A program made the translations under genes and the position numbers. A stretch of 64,000 bases of DNA, from the NCBI RefSeq assembly GCF_001625305.1, contig NW_017804098.1, positions 1,104,985 to 1,168,984 of the forward strand. Direction: 5' to 3'. The DNA is from Branchiostoma belcheri. Lineage: Eukaryota > Chordata > Leptocardii > Amphioxiformes > Branchiostomatidae. The notes under the pieces are model-generated. The model saw only the letters and a list, made by a program, of their open reading frames with translations, was not told the DNA's origin and searched no databases. Positions 39,601-49,100 of the stretch are shown one piece after another (positions within the stretch are counted from its first letter, which is position 1; the number at the start of each line of letters is the position of its first letter).

Positions 39601-42247
39601 CAAGTCTTCCTAGAGGCTAAAACTGTGTGTGCACCAGCTGTTAATTTAGCAGTCTTTGCTTTATGTTACCGTCTTGTCAACAGAAAACAAGTGAGAACCT
39701 TCTGAAGGACATGCTGCAAAACATCAGCTAGTAAAACATACATTGTCAGAGAGACTCAGACTTCTTATAGAGACATCTCCTTACTTCAGAATGTGATTCC
39801 AAAGTTCCGTCAGGATGTTATTTGATACAGACAAAGTCAGACAATTCAGTATATGCCAAAAGCTATACAATTATCAAATCGAACCTCTGGAATAATGTCA
39901 CAACTTACTCACATATGATGGCTTAAGTAAAAACTAGTTTCAAACTGTCACATTACAACTTCAGAAATACGGACGACTGTCTTAAGGGATGTACTCCAGC
40001 CACACTTGTAATATGTCCATTGCAGCATTACCTAAGCTGTATTTTGTAGGAGGGTTTCTAACCCTACCGAACTCCAAATACAGCTTCGAAGTTTTTGGAT
40101 GTCTCACATGTTTCTTGTATCTCTTTCTGGCGCCATTTTCTTCCTAACCACTTCTTTGCATGCCCTTTTTCTTCTCTTTCATATGATTTTGATGCTTCCA
40201 TATGATGACACCCACTGATTACCATTGTCATTCCATTAAACAGAGGAGGAAGGTAATTCTGTCACTCCCATCTTTATGTTGTACATGTTGCACTGTAGAT
40301 ATAATTAAGCACTTAGCCAGACCCTCAGCACTTAGCCAGTTCCTCAACTGCCTTGCACAGAAAACTGTGGCCTCCCTGCACTCGTCAATGATGTTGTTGG
40401 GCATGAGTTTACCGCACATCATAGAAATAGGGTGTTACTTGTGTTGGATTTGTAGGATATTATACACCCTGGTGACCCAAATGTGTGTAATATAGACTCT
40501 TAGTAATATGGTCCTGGTCTGTGATCTTGCATGTTTGAATGCCTTGTCTGTAGAGTTGTTAAATTCATGAACTTGAAGGTTTTTAGTCATTGTCACTGTT
40601 TTGTCAACGTGTTTACATTACACCAATAAGAGATTTAAGTGCTGCTACAGTTTAATGGTTTCCTTTGCTTTGATTGTTTCCAAAGTTAGTAATGACTCCG
40701 CTCTTCACCATGATGTTATTGATGATGATTCAAACATGCATCTTTCCTGAGACATTGTTTGTACAAAATCCATCTCATGATGGGCATGATTTAGGGTCAC
40801 ACACACATGTATGAATGCATAGCTGGTACTGGGAAGGTAAAAATATGACTTGATATAAAAGATTTCTCCACTTCAATTTGTGCTCCACCATGTTCCTATA
40901 CTTGAAACATGGTAATGCTATATTCTATAGCCTACTGCTTCTTCCATTTTGACTTTGACCACTTCTAAAGCTATGATTGTGTCCTAGCCTGCACTGGTGA
41001 CTTGGAATTGGGCAGATACTGAAATGTGGTGTTGTAAAAGCACAACAATTAAAATCACAGAAAGGCACTGCCCATGAATATTTCTAGTTACCTCTAATAT
41101 TATTGACAAGGATTTTGTTTGAACCTTAACTCAAACAGGTTACCGTTCATGTAAGGGCAGGTATGCAAACAGTGTTGTGCAGTAAATTCTCGGAATTGAT
41201 AATAAAGAACGTTTCCCCCACCACATACTAGATGAGCAGCTATACTGGACCACCACCTATACTGAGATGCACCTCTCTGAAGCATGTCTGCAAGGAATTG
41301 CTTTTGTTTTTTCCCAGGTGATGATGATGATGAGGAAGGTGAGGAGGGCGAGGAGGGTGAGGAGAAGTTGCCCTCCTGCTCTGACTACGTCATGCACTTC
41401 CTAACCCTGTTCTGGAAGGTACTGTTTGCCTTTGTGCCTCCCACTGACTACTGGGGTGGATGGGCATGCTTCATCGTGTCTATCATCTGGATTGGTATCT
41501 TGACTGCACTGATTGGTGACCTGGCTTCTGGATTTGGCTGCACAGTTGGTCTCAAGGATGCTGTCACCGCCATCTCCTTTGTGGCCCTTGGGACTAGTGT
41601 GCCAGGTTAGTCATCATTACAGTAACTGTAACAGTTAATATATTCCCTGCTATTCAGGGGCCCGTGTATTGATGCCTTGGTTATGTAGCTGAAGCACTAC
41701 AGAGATTGTGCAATGGAGATACATTGTATGTATTGCTACATGTGTAGGTATTATGCAAATATTACTGTCAAAACAAAGATGCAAAACTTAATGCAAATAT
41801 TATTGTCCAAGTATCCGTGTAGCCCCTTTAGTTGAAACTTAGCACTGATAATCTCTTTTGATCTTTCCAGATACCTTTGCCAGCAAGGTGGCTGCAGTTC
41901 AAGACAAGTATGCTGATGCCTCTGTGGGTAATGTGACAGGCAGTAATGCTGTCAATGTGTTCCTGGGCATTGGGGTTGCCTGGTCCATAGCTGCTATCAA
42001 ACATGCAGTTGAAGGGAACCCGTTTGAGGTAGATCCAGGAACATTAGGTTTTGCTGTCACCCTTTTCTTCATCTTTGCTATTGTAACCATTACAGTATTG
42101 ATGCTTCGTCGGCTACCTGCTGTAGGTGGTGAGCTTGGAGGAAACCCCAAATTTAAGCTCCCAACCTGTCTGTTGTTGGTTGGAATGTGGATGAGCTATG
42201 TAGTCATCTCTGCTTTCCAGAGCTATTGCTACATCCCAGGTTTCTAA
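1888..42247 (+). CDS. SLC8A (NCX): Sodium/calcium exchanger, SLC8/NCX family (complete, six coding exons)
   Basis: Plasma-membrane antiporter that exports one Ca2+ in exchange for three Na+. Coding exons are 1888-3614, 28428-28531, 30108-30259, 34120-34219, 41318-41605 and 41871-42247; split codons all close correctly, giving 915 residues, the family's usual size. In order: signal peptide 1-33 (cleavage likely after SISA); N-terminal membrane helices with the alpha-1 repeat near 132-185 (ALGSSAPEILLS); the autoinhibitory XIP segment at 253-272 (RRLLFYKYLDKRYRASRSKK); a large cytosolic loop with Calx-beta domains CBD1 (about 386-508) and CBD2 (from about 509); then C-terminal helices with the alpha-2 repeat near 770-825 (ALGTSVPDTFASK, GNVTGSNAVNVFLG). 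The cysteine at 715 in LPSCSDYVMHF matches the palmitoylated Cys of mammalian NCX1. The start ATG has A at -3 and G at +4. The domain and repeat order identifies the family with near certainty; orthology to one vertebrate paralogue cannot be assigned. Confidence 0.98.
10334..10491. mobile_element. 158-bp MITE-like element with 9-bp target-site duplication
   Basis: The ends are inverted repeats. The left arm at 10334-10371 starts TAGTCTCCACCAGACTTC. The right arm at 10458-10491 is its near-perfect reverse complement, with one substitution at position 8, a 4-base indel, and a further mismatch. The exact 9-mer GGGTGACTG flanks both sides, at 10325-10333 and 10492-10500. There is no coding capacity. 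A 9-bp duplication with terminal inverted repeats fits a non-autonomous Mutator-like element; that superfamily assignment is an inference. Confidence 0.8.
18538..18573. repeat. Two-copy 18-bp tandem repeat
   Basis: The unit TAATGCAATATTTCAATA occurs twice head to tail in AT-rich intron sequence. Probably a slippage product. Confidence 0.7.
25863..25940. repeat. Two-copy diverged 38-bp tandem repeat
   Basis: Units begin CTCACTTATTTAATTGTCTA at 25863 and CTCACTTGTATAGTTGTCTA at 25901, and continue with matching TGTTARCTGTG segments. No function is evident. It may be part of the retroelement-like tract that ends near 26056. Confidence 0.6.
26018..26056 (+). mobile_element. Possible 3' tail of a non-LTR retroelement
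   Basis: The stretch reads ATCGATCAATCAATAAAC and then runs into an ATT microsatellite (TTATTATTATTAT). An AATAAA-like word followed by a short simple repeat is the usual look of a LINE or SINE 3' end. No reverse transcriptase open frame is present upstream, so any element is severely 5'-truncated. Confidence 0.25.
28428..28531 (+). CDS. SLC8A (NCX): NCX coding exon 2 (A-type alternative-region exon)
   Basis: Encodes the end of codon 576 through E610 plus one base. The protein reads KHIDIVIIDDEEYEKDENFF and then VELGEPYKVKPEGE. Its position and length match the mutually exclusive exons A and B of vertebrate NCX genes. The acidic IDDEEYEK segment, with the CBD2 Ca2+ ligands D585 and D586, makes it A-like rather than B-like. 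Flanked by acceptor CATGCAG and donor GTAAGG. Confidence 0.96.
28532..30107 (+). other. NCX intron 2 (1.6 kb)
   Basis: GTAAGG to TTGACAG. I see no additional exon, repeat array or RNA gene. Confidence 0.85.
30108..30259 (+). CDS. SLC8A (NCX): NCX coding exon 3 (acidic linker and end of CBD2)
   Basis: Encodes residues 611-661. It opens with an uninterrupted acidic run (GGEEEEEEVEEP) and then carries GEHKKVELKIIESYEFK, which aligns with the final CBD2 strand of mammalian NCX1 (GEHTKLEV...ESYEFK). The exon ends exactly at the lysine codon. The donor is the unusual GTCGGT at 30260. The alternative GTACTA at 30264 would break the frame. Confidence 0.94.
31788..31838. repeat. Compact inverted repeat (23-bp stem, 5-nt loop)
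   Basis: The left arm 31788-31810 and right arm 31816-31838 are reverse complements at 21 of 23 positions, with loop TTAAC. As plus-strand RNA, one mismatch is a G:U wobble and the other is C:A. The stem is shorter than a usual microRNA precursor. It could be the fold-back core of a small element. Confidence 0.7.
32316..32333. repeat. AT dinucleotide microsatellite
   Basis: About nine AT units in the intron. No further feature. Confidence 0.85.
34120..34219 (+). CDS. SLC8A (NCX): NCX coding exon 4
   Basis: Encodes residues 662-694 plus one base: NAMDKLMKKTNLALVVGT and then SSWREQFVEAVTVSA. It matches the mammalian segment after SYEFK almost residue for residue. Acceptor TTTCCAG, donor GTGCAC, 100 nt. 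Phase 0 in, one base out. Confidence 0.97.
35261..35550. repeat. Diverged two-copy tandem duplication, period 147 bp
   Basis: Copy 1 starts GTGGAAGCCCAATGCTAACA at 35261. Copy 2 starts GTGGAGGCCCCATGTTAACA at 35408. They share ordered blocks, including ATCTCACAAGTT, CCCAAAAGTATA, AACAGCCTTG-like and GGCAATT words. No coding capacity is shared between the copies. Confidence 0.8.
37870..37910. repeat. AAAAC simple repeat
   Basis: Several AAAAC units followed by an A run. It lies within an open frame that should not be read as coding. Confidence 0.9.
40034..40086. repeat. Imperfect inverted repeat with 11-bp perfect outer stem
   Basis: AAGCTGTATTT at 40034-40044 is the exact reverse complement of AAATACAGCTT at 40076-40086. 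An inner GTAGGAGGGTT/AACCCTAC pairing has a three-base bulge. Its role is unknown. Confidence 0.6.
41318..41605 (+). CDS. SLC8A (NCX): NCX coding exon 5 (start of C-terminal membrane bundle, first part of alpha-2)
   Basis: Encodes the end of codon 695 through P790 plus one base. It begins with a second acidic tract (DDDDEEGEEGEEGEE), then LPSCSDYVMHF with the likely palmitoylated C715. Hydrophobic helices follow (around 720-735 and 742-765), then GLKDAVTAISFVALGTSVP, the first part of the alpha-2 repeat. Acceptor TTCCCAG, donor GTTAGT. Confidence 0.97.
41606..41870 (+). other. NCX intron 5 (265 bp)
   Basis: GTTAGT to CTTTCCAG. The split codon for D791 joins exactly, interrupting the alpha-2 repeat. 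Nothing else is seen in it. Confidence 0.95.
41871..42247 (+). CDS. SLC8A (NCX): NCX coding exon 6 (rest of alpha-2, last helices, stop)
   Basis: Encodes the end of D791 to residue 915 and TAA at 42245-42247. It begins TFASKVAAVQDKYADAS and GNVTGSNAVNVFLGIG, the ion-binding part of alpha-2. Helices GTLGFAVTLFFIFAIVTITV and LLLVGMWMSYVVISAF follow. The C-terminus YCYIPGF matches the YCYIKGF end of mammalian NCX1, confirming that the gene is complete. Confidence 0.98.
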
Positions 42248-45200
42248 GCTCCTAATAACACCAAAAGGTGGAATATAAGGTCTTATTGATGCTCTGAAGG
42301 ATATGATGTTAACATCAATAGACTGGTATCTCTTAAATTGTGCTGATGAGGGGTAGTGCAGGAGCTCTAGCTGTTCACCATCACTCTTTTACAACAGCAC
42401 ACTGGCCCTCACATCAAGGCACAAGGATTGGTGGCATGGATAGGTCTCATTGCAGAGAGTGTAGATAAGGGCTTTTCTAACAATTTCTTAACACAAGAAG
42501 CTTAAGCTGAAACTTGACTTTTCTATACCTACAGAGGAGACGGGTGCTATGCATAGAGCGATTTCAGGGTGTAAGGTATAAGCAAAATTTTAAACAAGAA
42601 TAGTGAAAGAATAGTGAAGTTTATCTTTACCAAATATGAATGGAACTTAGCTACATGACAACAACATGCAATGAGATCATGTTCTCTGCCTGAGTGTGAG
42701 TTGGATGACTCCACCTTCTCAGAACAATACATGAACACTACCAGGCTGGCAGCCTAGGTCTGCCCCATGTACACAACTGAGGACCAATTCTGATACCACA
42801 GACAATGCAGTGGGTCTATTACACACTAGCCAGATGGTTCTATCTGCCCTTCAGTCATGTCATCTGCAAAATATGCATAGAGATCTAGACCCACAGTATC
42901 AAACCAGTTAGCAGACCTATTGATTTCCAATGATAGTAAATATAAATATAAAATATAAAAGAGTAAAAAAATGGCAAAAGGTAAGAAGAAAATGGATCAT
43001 GCATACTGCATTGCTAGCTTTCATCTGTAGTTTTCATGCAGTGCTGCCAGACCCTGGCTGTGGCAGTTGCAACAAAAAAGTTGCATTGATCCTATTAGAA
43101 TGCTTTCAGTCATGTAGCTTATCTCAAGTTTGAGACAAAAAGTCAAGTTTCAGGTTGAGCTGGGAAGGTTTTGTCATTCTTGGGAGGGGCAAGCTTATGT
43201 AGACACCATGCAGCACTGTGTGACAGGTAATGCTTTCTCTGTGGCTAGGAAACTGTATGCAATGAAAGAGGTAATGTGTAACATTTTAACAATAGGAATA
43301 AAATATTAATATCCTGAAATATACTCGATGGAAATTTCTAACCAAGCTTTCTTGGTTGCTGGAGAGTTAGGCTGATAAGAGTCAAGTAGTATTTACATAT
43401 TTGCTCGTTGTCTAGGTTTTTGGAAATGACTGTAGATAGGAAGCGTTTTCAAGTTGATGCTTTGAGAGATATCTAGAGCGTAGAGCAATAGAATAGTTGG
43501 CAATTTGTAATGAAAACACAATAGAGTATATTTATTAAGTAAACATTAAGCAATGTGTGACAAAATATATTGGTAATGGACAGCTTATAACAATACCTGC
43601 TGAATCAACTATTGGCCAATGAAGAACTGTGGATTTTTAATAACAAAAAATGGAATACACAAATATTACTACATACTACATGTCTGCAAGTCTATAGAAG
43701 TTGAATAAGAACAGTTAATGAAACACTTGCCACCCTTTTATATCCGTGCAATTTGAATGCCATCCCTTCATTCAGTACCATGCTATAGTAAGGCTGTTGT
43801 CAGCTCAAGTGAATGCACTATTTATCCTCTGTATTATAAACAATTGTCTCCAAAATTTTCTCTTTCTCCTACACATACGTGGTTTGCATGTGTGGTGTAA
43901 GTGTAAAGAAATGTCTGTCTTGTGACCGCTTATCAGTTTTTGGTAAGCACGACTCTTCCACCATCATTATCCCATCAGCTCCAAAATCAGCGTGAGTCAA
44001 TCATGTTTGTACAGATTTTACAACAGAAATGAGCTAACATTTAATTACTAGAGAGAAAAAACATGAATATTCTAAAAGAATTCCCTTTATGAGGAATGGT
44101 GACCACTAATCATCATATAGATTAGAAGCAATATCTTTGACTGCATGTAGACACTTGAAAGAAAGTGGCAATAGACTGGTGCGATGGTCAGGACATTGTG
44201 GAAGCATGGATATTGGAGTATTTGTTTCAAGTTGTTTGTAAATGATGCAGGGTCATAACAATAGTCTTCACAACTGTACATAATGCATGCATGTGTAGTT
44301 TAATCATTGATGTAGTAATTAGGATTTTATCACTTTCAAGGAATTAGAGGAAGGCTTCACAAATTGTCTAATTAAGATTTGATATGAATTTTAGTAAGGG
44401 CACTTTTGTGGGTGTATATTGAACGCCATGTCTTTTAATTTATTGTTTGGAGTGTGAGGTTGTGTTTTTTATTGGTGTAGCTACAGGTGATGTTTTGTTA
44501 CATGTATGTACTATCAGCACCTCTGGAGCTTTGACATATGTGCAAATGAAGTTTTTGTCACCCATTATGTGACTTCATTTGTTGGAAGATCCCCTTCAAA
44601 GCACCAGCACTTTCATGGTGAAACTGCTGTTGCTGTGATTGTGCACCTTCCTAGGCCAAGATCCGTAACAATTATCAAGAACACAAAAAATTATAACAGT
44701 TACTGTACTTAAAAAAAGAAACACAGCAGACTTTATTGTTTAGATAATAATTGCAGAAACAAGGAGTGGTCTGTGGAATGATGTTAAGGTGGAACTGGGT
44801 AGTTGTAAAAAAAATAGGAGAGCCATCCGTCCAAGGGTCCCACTCAGGGATGTTTGGGCTGATTCTACCTCAGGGTTTGTAGTCACCAACATAGGCTGTT
44901 CGCCATGTCCATAGCCTTGGGTCTCCTTTCTGTGGAAAGGGGACCTATACAGGCTCTATGCTGTGTCTAATATTGTACCAAATGCTGTGAAAACTGAGTG
45001 CAGTAGTGAGCTATAAAAGTCTGAAGAGACCTGTGCTAGTACGTCACCATACTACAAGCAAATTTGATTTGTGAAAAGTGACTACAGAAATTAACCTTGC
45101 GCTTTCTACTGGCAGAATATCACTTGCTTCTGCAGTCAGTTTAGCTGTAATAGCTACCTACATGTACTGCATACTTGTCAGATACTTGTCAGTTCTTGCT

Positions 45201-46043
45201 AGTTTTTACTGTCTTCTGTGTAAATTATTTGAAATAAACTTGGGAGTGGATGTCCTTTTGAAAGTGTGATGTTTGAGTTTACTTGAGATAAATATGTAGA
45301 CCCTTTCAGGATGAAAGTAACAAAGCCCACTATGTCCTTTACTTATTGCCATGATATCAAATTTATGAACTGACAACCCACAGGACATATAAAACCTGGA
45401 TAAATCTCCATAATATTATGGTCAGGGTTCTTTAATTGTCTGTGTGCATTTATTTGGCAGTTTGTGTCACAAATAGACCTACCATGTACTGGTTGCAAAT
45501 TAAAGGCAGACTTGCTTATGGTCACATACAAAATATGAATCAGATGTACATTTGATTTAATGTTCAATCAAATCAAACTGGAGGCTGAAGCTTTTGATGT
45601 CTTTGTAGTAAATGCTTTCAAATGGATAAAAAACCTGAAAATATTAACATATGTTTGAGACTCACAATACATGTAGAGTGCATACTATAGACTGTAATTT
45701 GTTTGATAGTAATCTTTCAAAGTTTCAACAGTTGAAGCTCTTTTAATTAATTTTGTTTCTCACCCTTTTGACCACGACTATCTTTCGTGTCACAAACTGT
45801 TCTCTCCACAAAAACCATGCTTAACTATCACGATGAATGCACAATCCACAAGGGCTTGTTAATATGGTGAGTAGGAAAGATAAGTAAAAAAATGGGAAGC
45901 AGATGATCAAACTTGTGTTCTTTCCTCATCAATGGAGGAATTGACCATCTCTCCACTACATACGTCTGTTCCATTAAAAATCACATAAGAACGTAACAAC
46001 ATGTTGACTTGTTAGAACAGAAGAGAAGATGACATCCTAGCCT
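42248..46043. other. Intergenic region between convergent NCX and DPH6 genes
   Basis: It must hold the 3' untranslated regions of both genes. For NCX the first canonical AATAAA I see is at 43297-43302, implying a 3' UTR of about 1.05 kb; another is at 45233-45238. For DPH6 on the minus strand, candidates are ATTAAA at 45742-45747 and 45556-45561 and AATAAA at 45449-45454. No gene is supported in between. Confidence 0.7.
43297..43302 (+). terminator. Candidate NCX polyadenylation signal
   Basis: Canonical AATAAA about 1.05 kb past the stop codon, followed within about 55 bases by G/T-rich sequence. Motif evidence only; other copies exist further on. Confidence 0.3.
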
Positions 46044-46186
46044 TCAAGTTTCTCTTGCCCAATGTTCCAGTGGTCTCTGCACCCAACAACAAGCTGTCAG
46101 GATCTGGCCAGGCTCCAAGGCACTCACAGGGACAAATGCAAGTGCTGGGGCACCTCTTCCATCCTGGTTTAGTCCACCTTCCATAA
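46044..46186 (-). CDS. DPH6: DPH6 last coding exon (residues 485-531 of the visible part, stop)
   Basis: Acceptor TGTTGTACAG completes a split valine codon. The exon reads MEGGLNQDGRGAPALAFVPV, then EPGQILTACCWVQRPLEHW, and ends with TGA at 46044-46046. The PALAFVPV segment resembles the conserved C-terminal end of long DPH6 proteins. Confidence 0.88.
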
Positions 46187-49100
46187 CTGTACAACACATG
46201 AGAGAGAGGGGGGGGTTAGTTATAATTATGTGTTGCCTCAACAATAACTAATGAAGCTACATGTAGTACTGGAGCTCAGCTAAGACAATTAAAATCACAT
46301 TCAACATTCCATTCTATATAATTTCATTGGTTTCAATCATGCCTTTTCGATTCTATATTACAGCTGGACAGATTCTGGATGACTTCAATTTGGAAGCATT
46401 TTGCATTAATCATCATTATGTGTTCTGCACACCTGGATATGGCACTTGAAGTAAATGAAACAGAAATCACTTCCAACTGGTGATAACATATGGAGGCATG
46501 AAGTGAGGAAGAATTGGTTATCTTTGGCAGCCATCATACCTTATCTGGACATTTGTGATCAGTGAGGCCTGCAGCAAACTCATTATGTTTGATAGCACAT
46601 TTCAAACTTATCTTACTGTGCTGGAACTTCACTTTCATTATGGTGAATTAACAGTCATTTCTCTATGGCTCTCTTAATTTTCCGCCAAACAGGCATGAAA
46701 ATTACTTTGTAGCAGATGTCAGCGTGAGAGAGGGGTTACGGAATGGTAGCAGCTGATAAGGTAAACAGTGTAACCACATAAGCAAGCAGCACCAAATGCA
46801 ACCTGTTCAATATTCACCTGGGATGACTGTAGGTGGTTCATGCAAAATTTTATTTACTGGTTGTAACATGACAAAACAGACCCGTATACCTCACCTGTCT
46901 GCAACTGTTGTTCCTCTGCCACTTCTGGGAGGTAGAAAATCCTAACAACCAACACATCCTGCAGCTCCAATCCACAGACAGACAGCAGATCAGACAGCTC
47001 ATGTACCAGTGTGGAGATTACCTCTTCTAGACTCGTGCACTCCTGGGATGTGCTGGGTTTACCTACAGACACAATAGGTTGAAGGTTAATGTCTTGTCAA
47101 GCTTGCCAAAATACGAAAGGGAAACATGGAACATTCTTCCAAAAGTGAGGCACTATCTATCTACCTGAATCATCAAGGGTACACAAAAATATTTATGCGA
47201 TACAAAATGTTTGCAATCTCTCTGTTCACCTTCCAATGCTACTGGCATTATCTGAGTAATCTAAATCGGTGGAAAGAACATATCAATCAGATTGACATTT
47301 AATGTGGAAGTAATCTGCCCATCCGGAATAAGATGGTAACTGTGCAAGAAACCAAGGAAATGGAGAATTACAGCTGTGAACTACATGAGGCCCACATTCA
47401 GGCATTCAGGGCTGCTCATCACCTCTCACTTCCAGGACAGAGACAAACATAGAAATTACACCTTTATAGTCTCCTGTACTGTCTTATAAGCTACCATAGA
47501 AAAAGAATTTCAAGTTTTTTTTTGTATTGTTCAAGTCACACAGATTATGATGATCTGCAAATTCAGAAAAGCACTCAAACATTTGAGAGATGAATGACAT
47601 TTAAATTCATGTACAAGATGTTCTAAAATATGCAATAAAATGATTGGCACTGACATTTAAAAAAAAGGATTTCAGGTATATTGCCTAGTATTCTCTTCTG
47701 GATTTTGTTGCAAAAATGTAGTGAACCAGGATACAAAGTTGTCTGAGCACAGGAGTGTGTGGTTTATCATGATGGCACAAAATGGGCCTGCTGATTTAAC
47801 GACTTGCTGGGATGTGTTGTGGGACTCCGTGCACAGTGGCACTAAAACAAATGGCAGTAATGTCAGCATTTGACAGGCCCATGATAGTTTCCCAGATTTC
47901 ACTGATGGAAGGGATCAGCAAATTGTCTTATCTTCAAAGGCACCCCTTCATAACTGCCCCAGGTTAGCACATTCCCACGTGTGAAGATGGTTACCATGGA
48001 AATAGTCATTAAACTGAAGGAGCAGCTTGTTTCTAAGGCTCAATTGGATAGTGCCATGACAAGGGGCAGATCTAAATTTAGGTATTCCTGTTACAGCTGA
48101 TCTGTTTCCTGGAAATGTGATGTTGGTTTGACCCATTTTTCTTTCTTCTGTTCCTCTCAGACCTACATGACTGGAAAACAGATAAAACTAGACCAAATCT
48201 AGTAAAGATTTTGCCCAGAGCTGATAATCCAAAACTCACTCTAATTGGGAGATCATATCCAGATTACTTATAATATACATAACATTACTTAAGACCTACA
48301 ATTTATCCTATACTGCTGCTGACTTAATTTTTATTGTGAGCCATCCTTGAAACCACTCTGTCATAATCCCTCTTGGTTTACAAATAGTTTCTTTGTAAAT
48401 GGCAAAGGCATTGCCTTTCCAATATCAGAACAAGAGACACTGAAACACAGAAGACTTAGTGACATTTTAACAATTTCTCACCACGGGAAGTTGTACAAGT
48501 ACCTGTCCAGTAAATTTTGCTAACATCGGATTCCATCAGTCCTCTACATGGGAAGAAACGGCTCATAAATCTACACAGTGCTCTTATCCTTTCTGGCTCA
48601 ATATAGCAAATATGCTGCATGGCTGTGTAAATTGGTTTAGACACGAACCTACGCTGATCTTCACAGCAGCAGTCCGGCTGTCTGTGGAGTAACAGCAGTC
48701 CAAGGTCACCTCTGCACCACCAGCAGACCTCCAGATTCTCTCCACTGCAGAGGCGAGAAATATGTATTGATTGATCCATCTGTTTCTCTCAGCAGCAGTA
48801 TGTATGGTTTGTGATAGCATGAATGAAAATGATTTTACTTTCTTAACTTCCCGTCAGTTCCACATGTCAATATCCATGGCATTATTAGGTAGCAACAAGT
48901 AAGGTGAACAACCACATAGTACATTTGTATTCAAGCTTCATCCATGACAAAGAAATATGAGCTGTACTATTCTTGCATGTAACAGACACTCTTTAATAAT
49001 TCATATGTTTAAAAATATGTACTACTGAAAGAAAAAAGACTAACTGTAACAATATATGAAGACTGCAAATAGACACATGACATTATATGAAGTACTTGTG

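Larger units (their letters stand above)
34220..41317 (+). other. NCX intron 4 (7.1 kb)
   Basis: GTGCAC to TTCCCAG. Contains the diverged tandem duplication at 35261-35550, an AAAAC microsatellite at 37870-37910 and an inverted repeat at 40034-40086. No supported exon or RNA gene. Confidence 0.85.

Noticed and set aside
40202..40495. 97-codon frame with cysteine- and leucine-rich start
   Set aside because: No recognisable domain, and part of it is a small internal duplication of AGCACTTAGCCAG; not supported as a gene.
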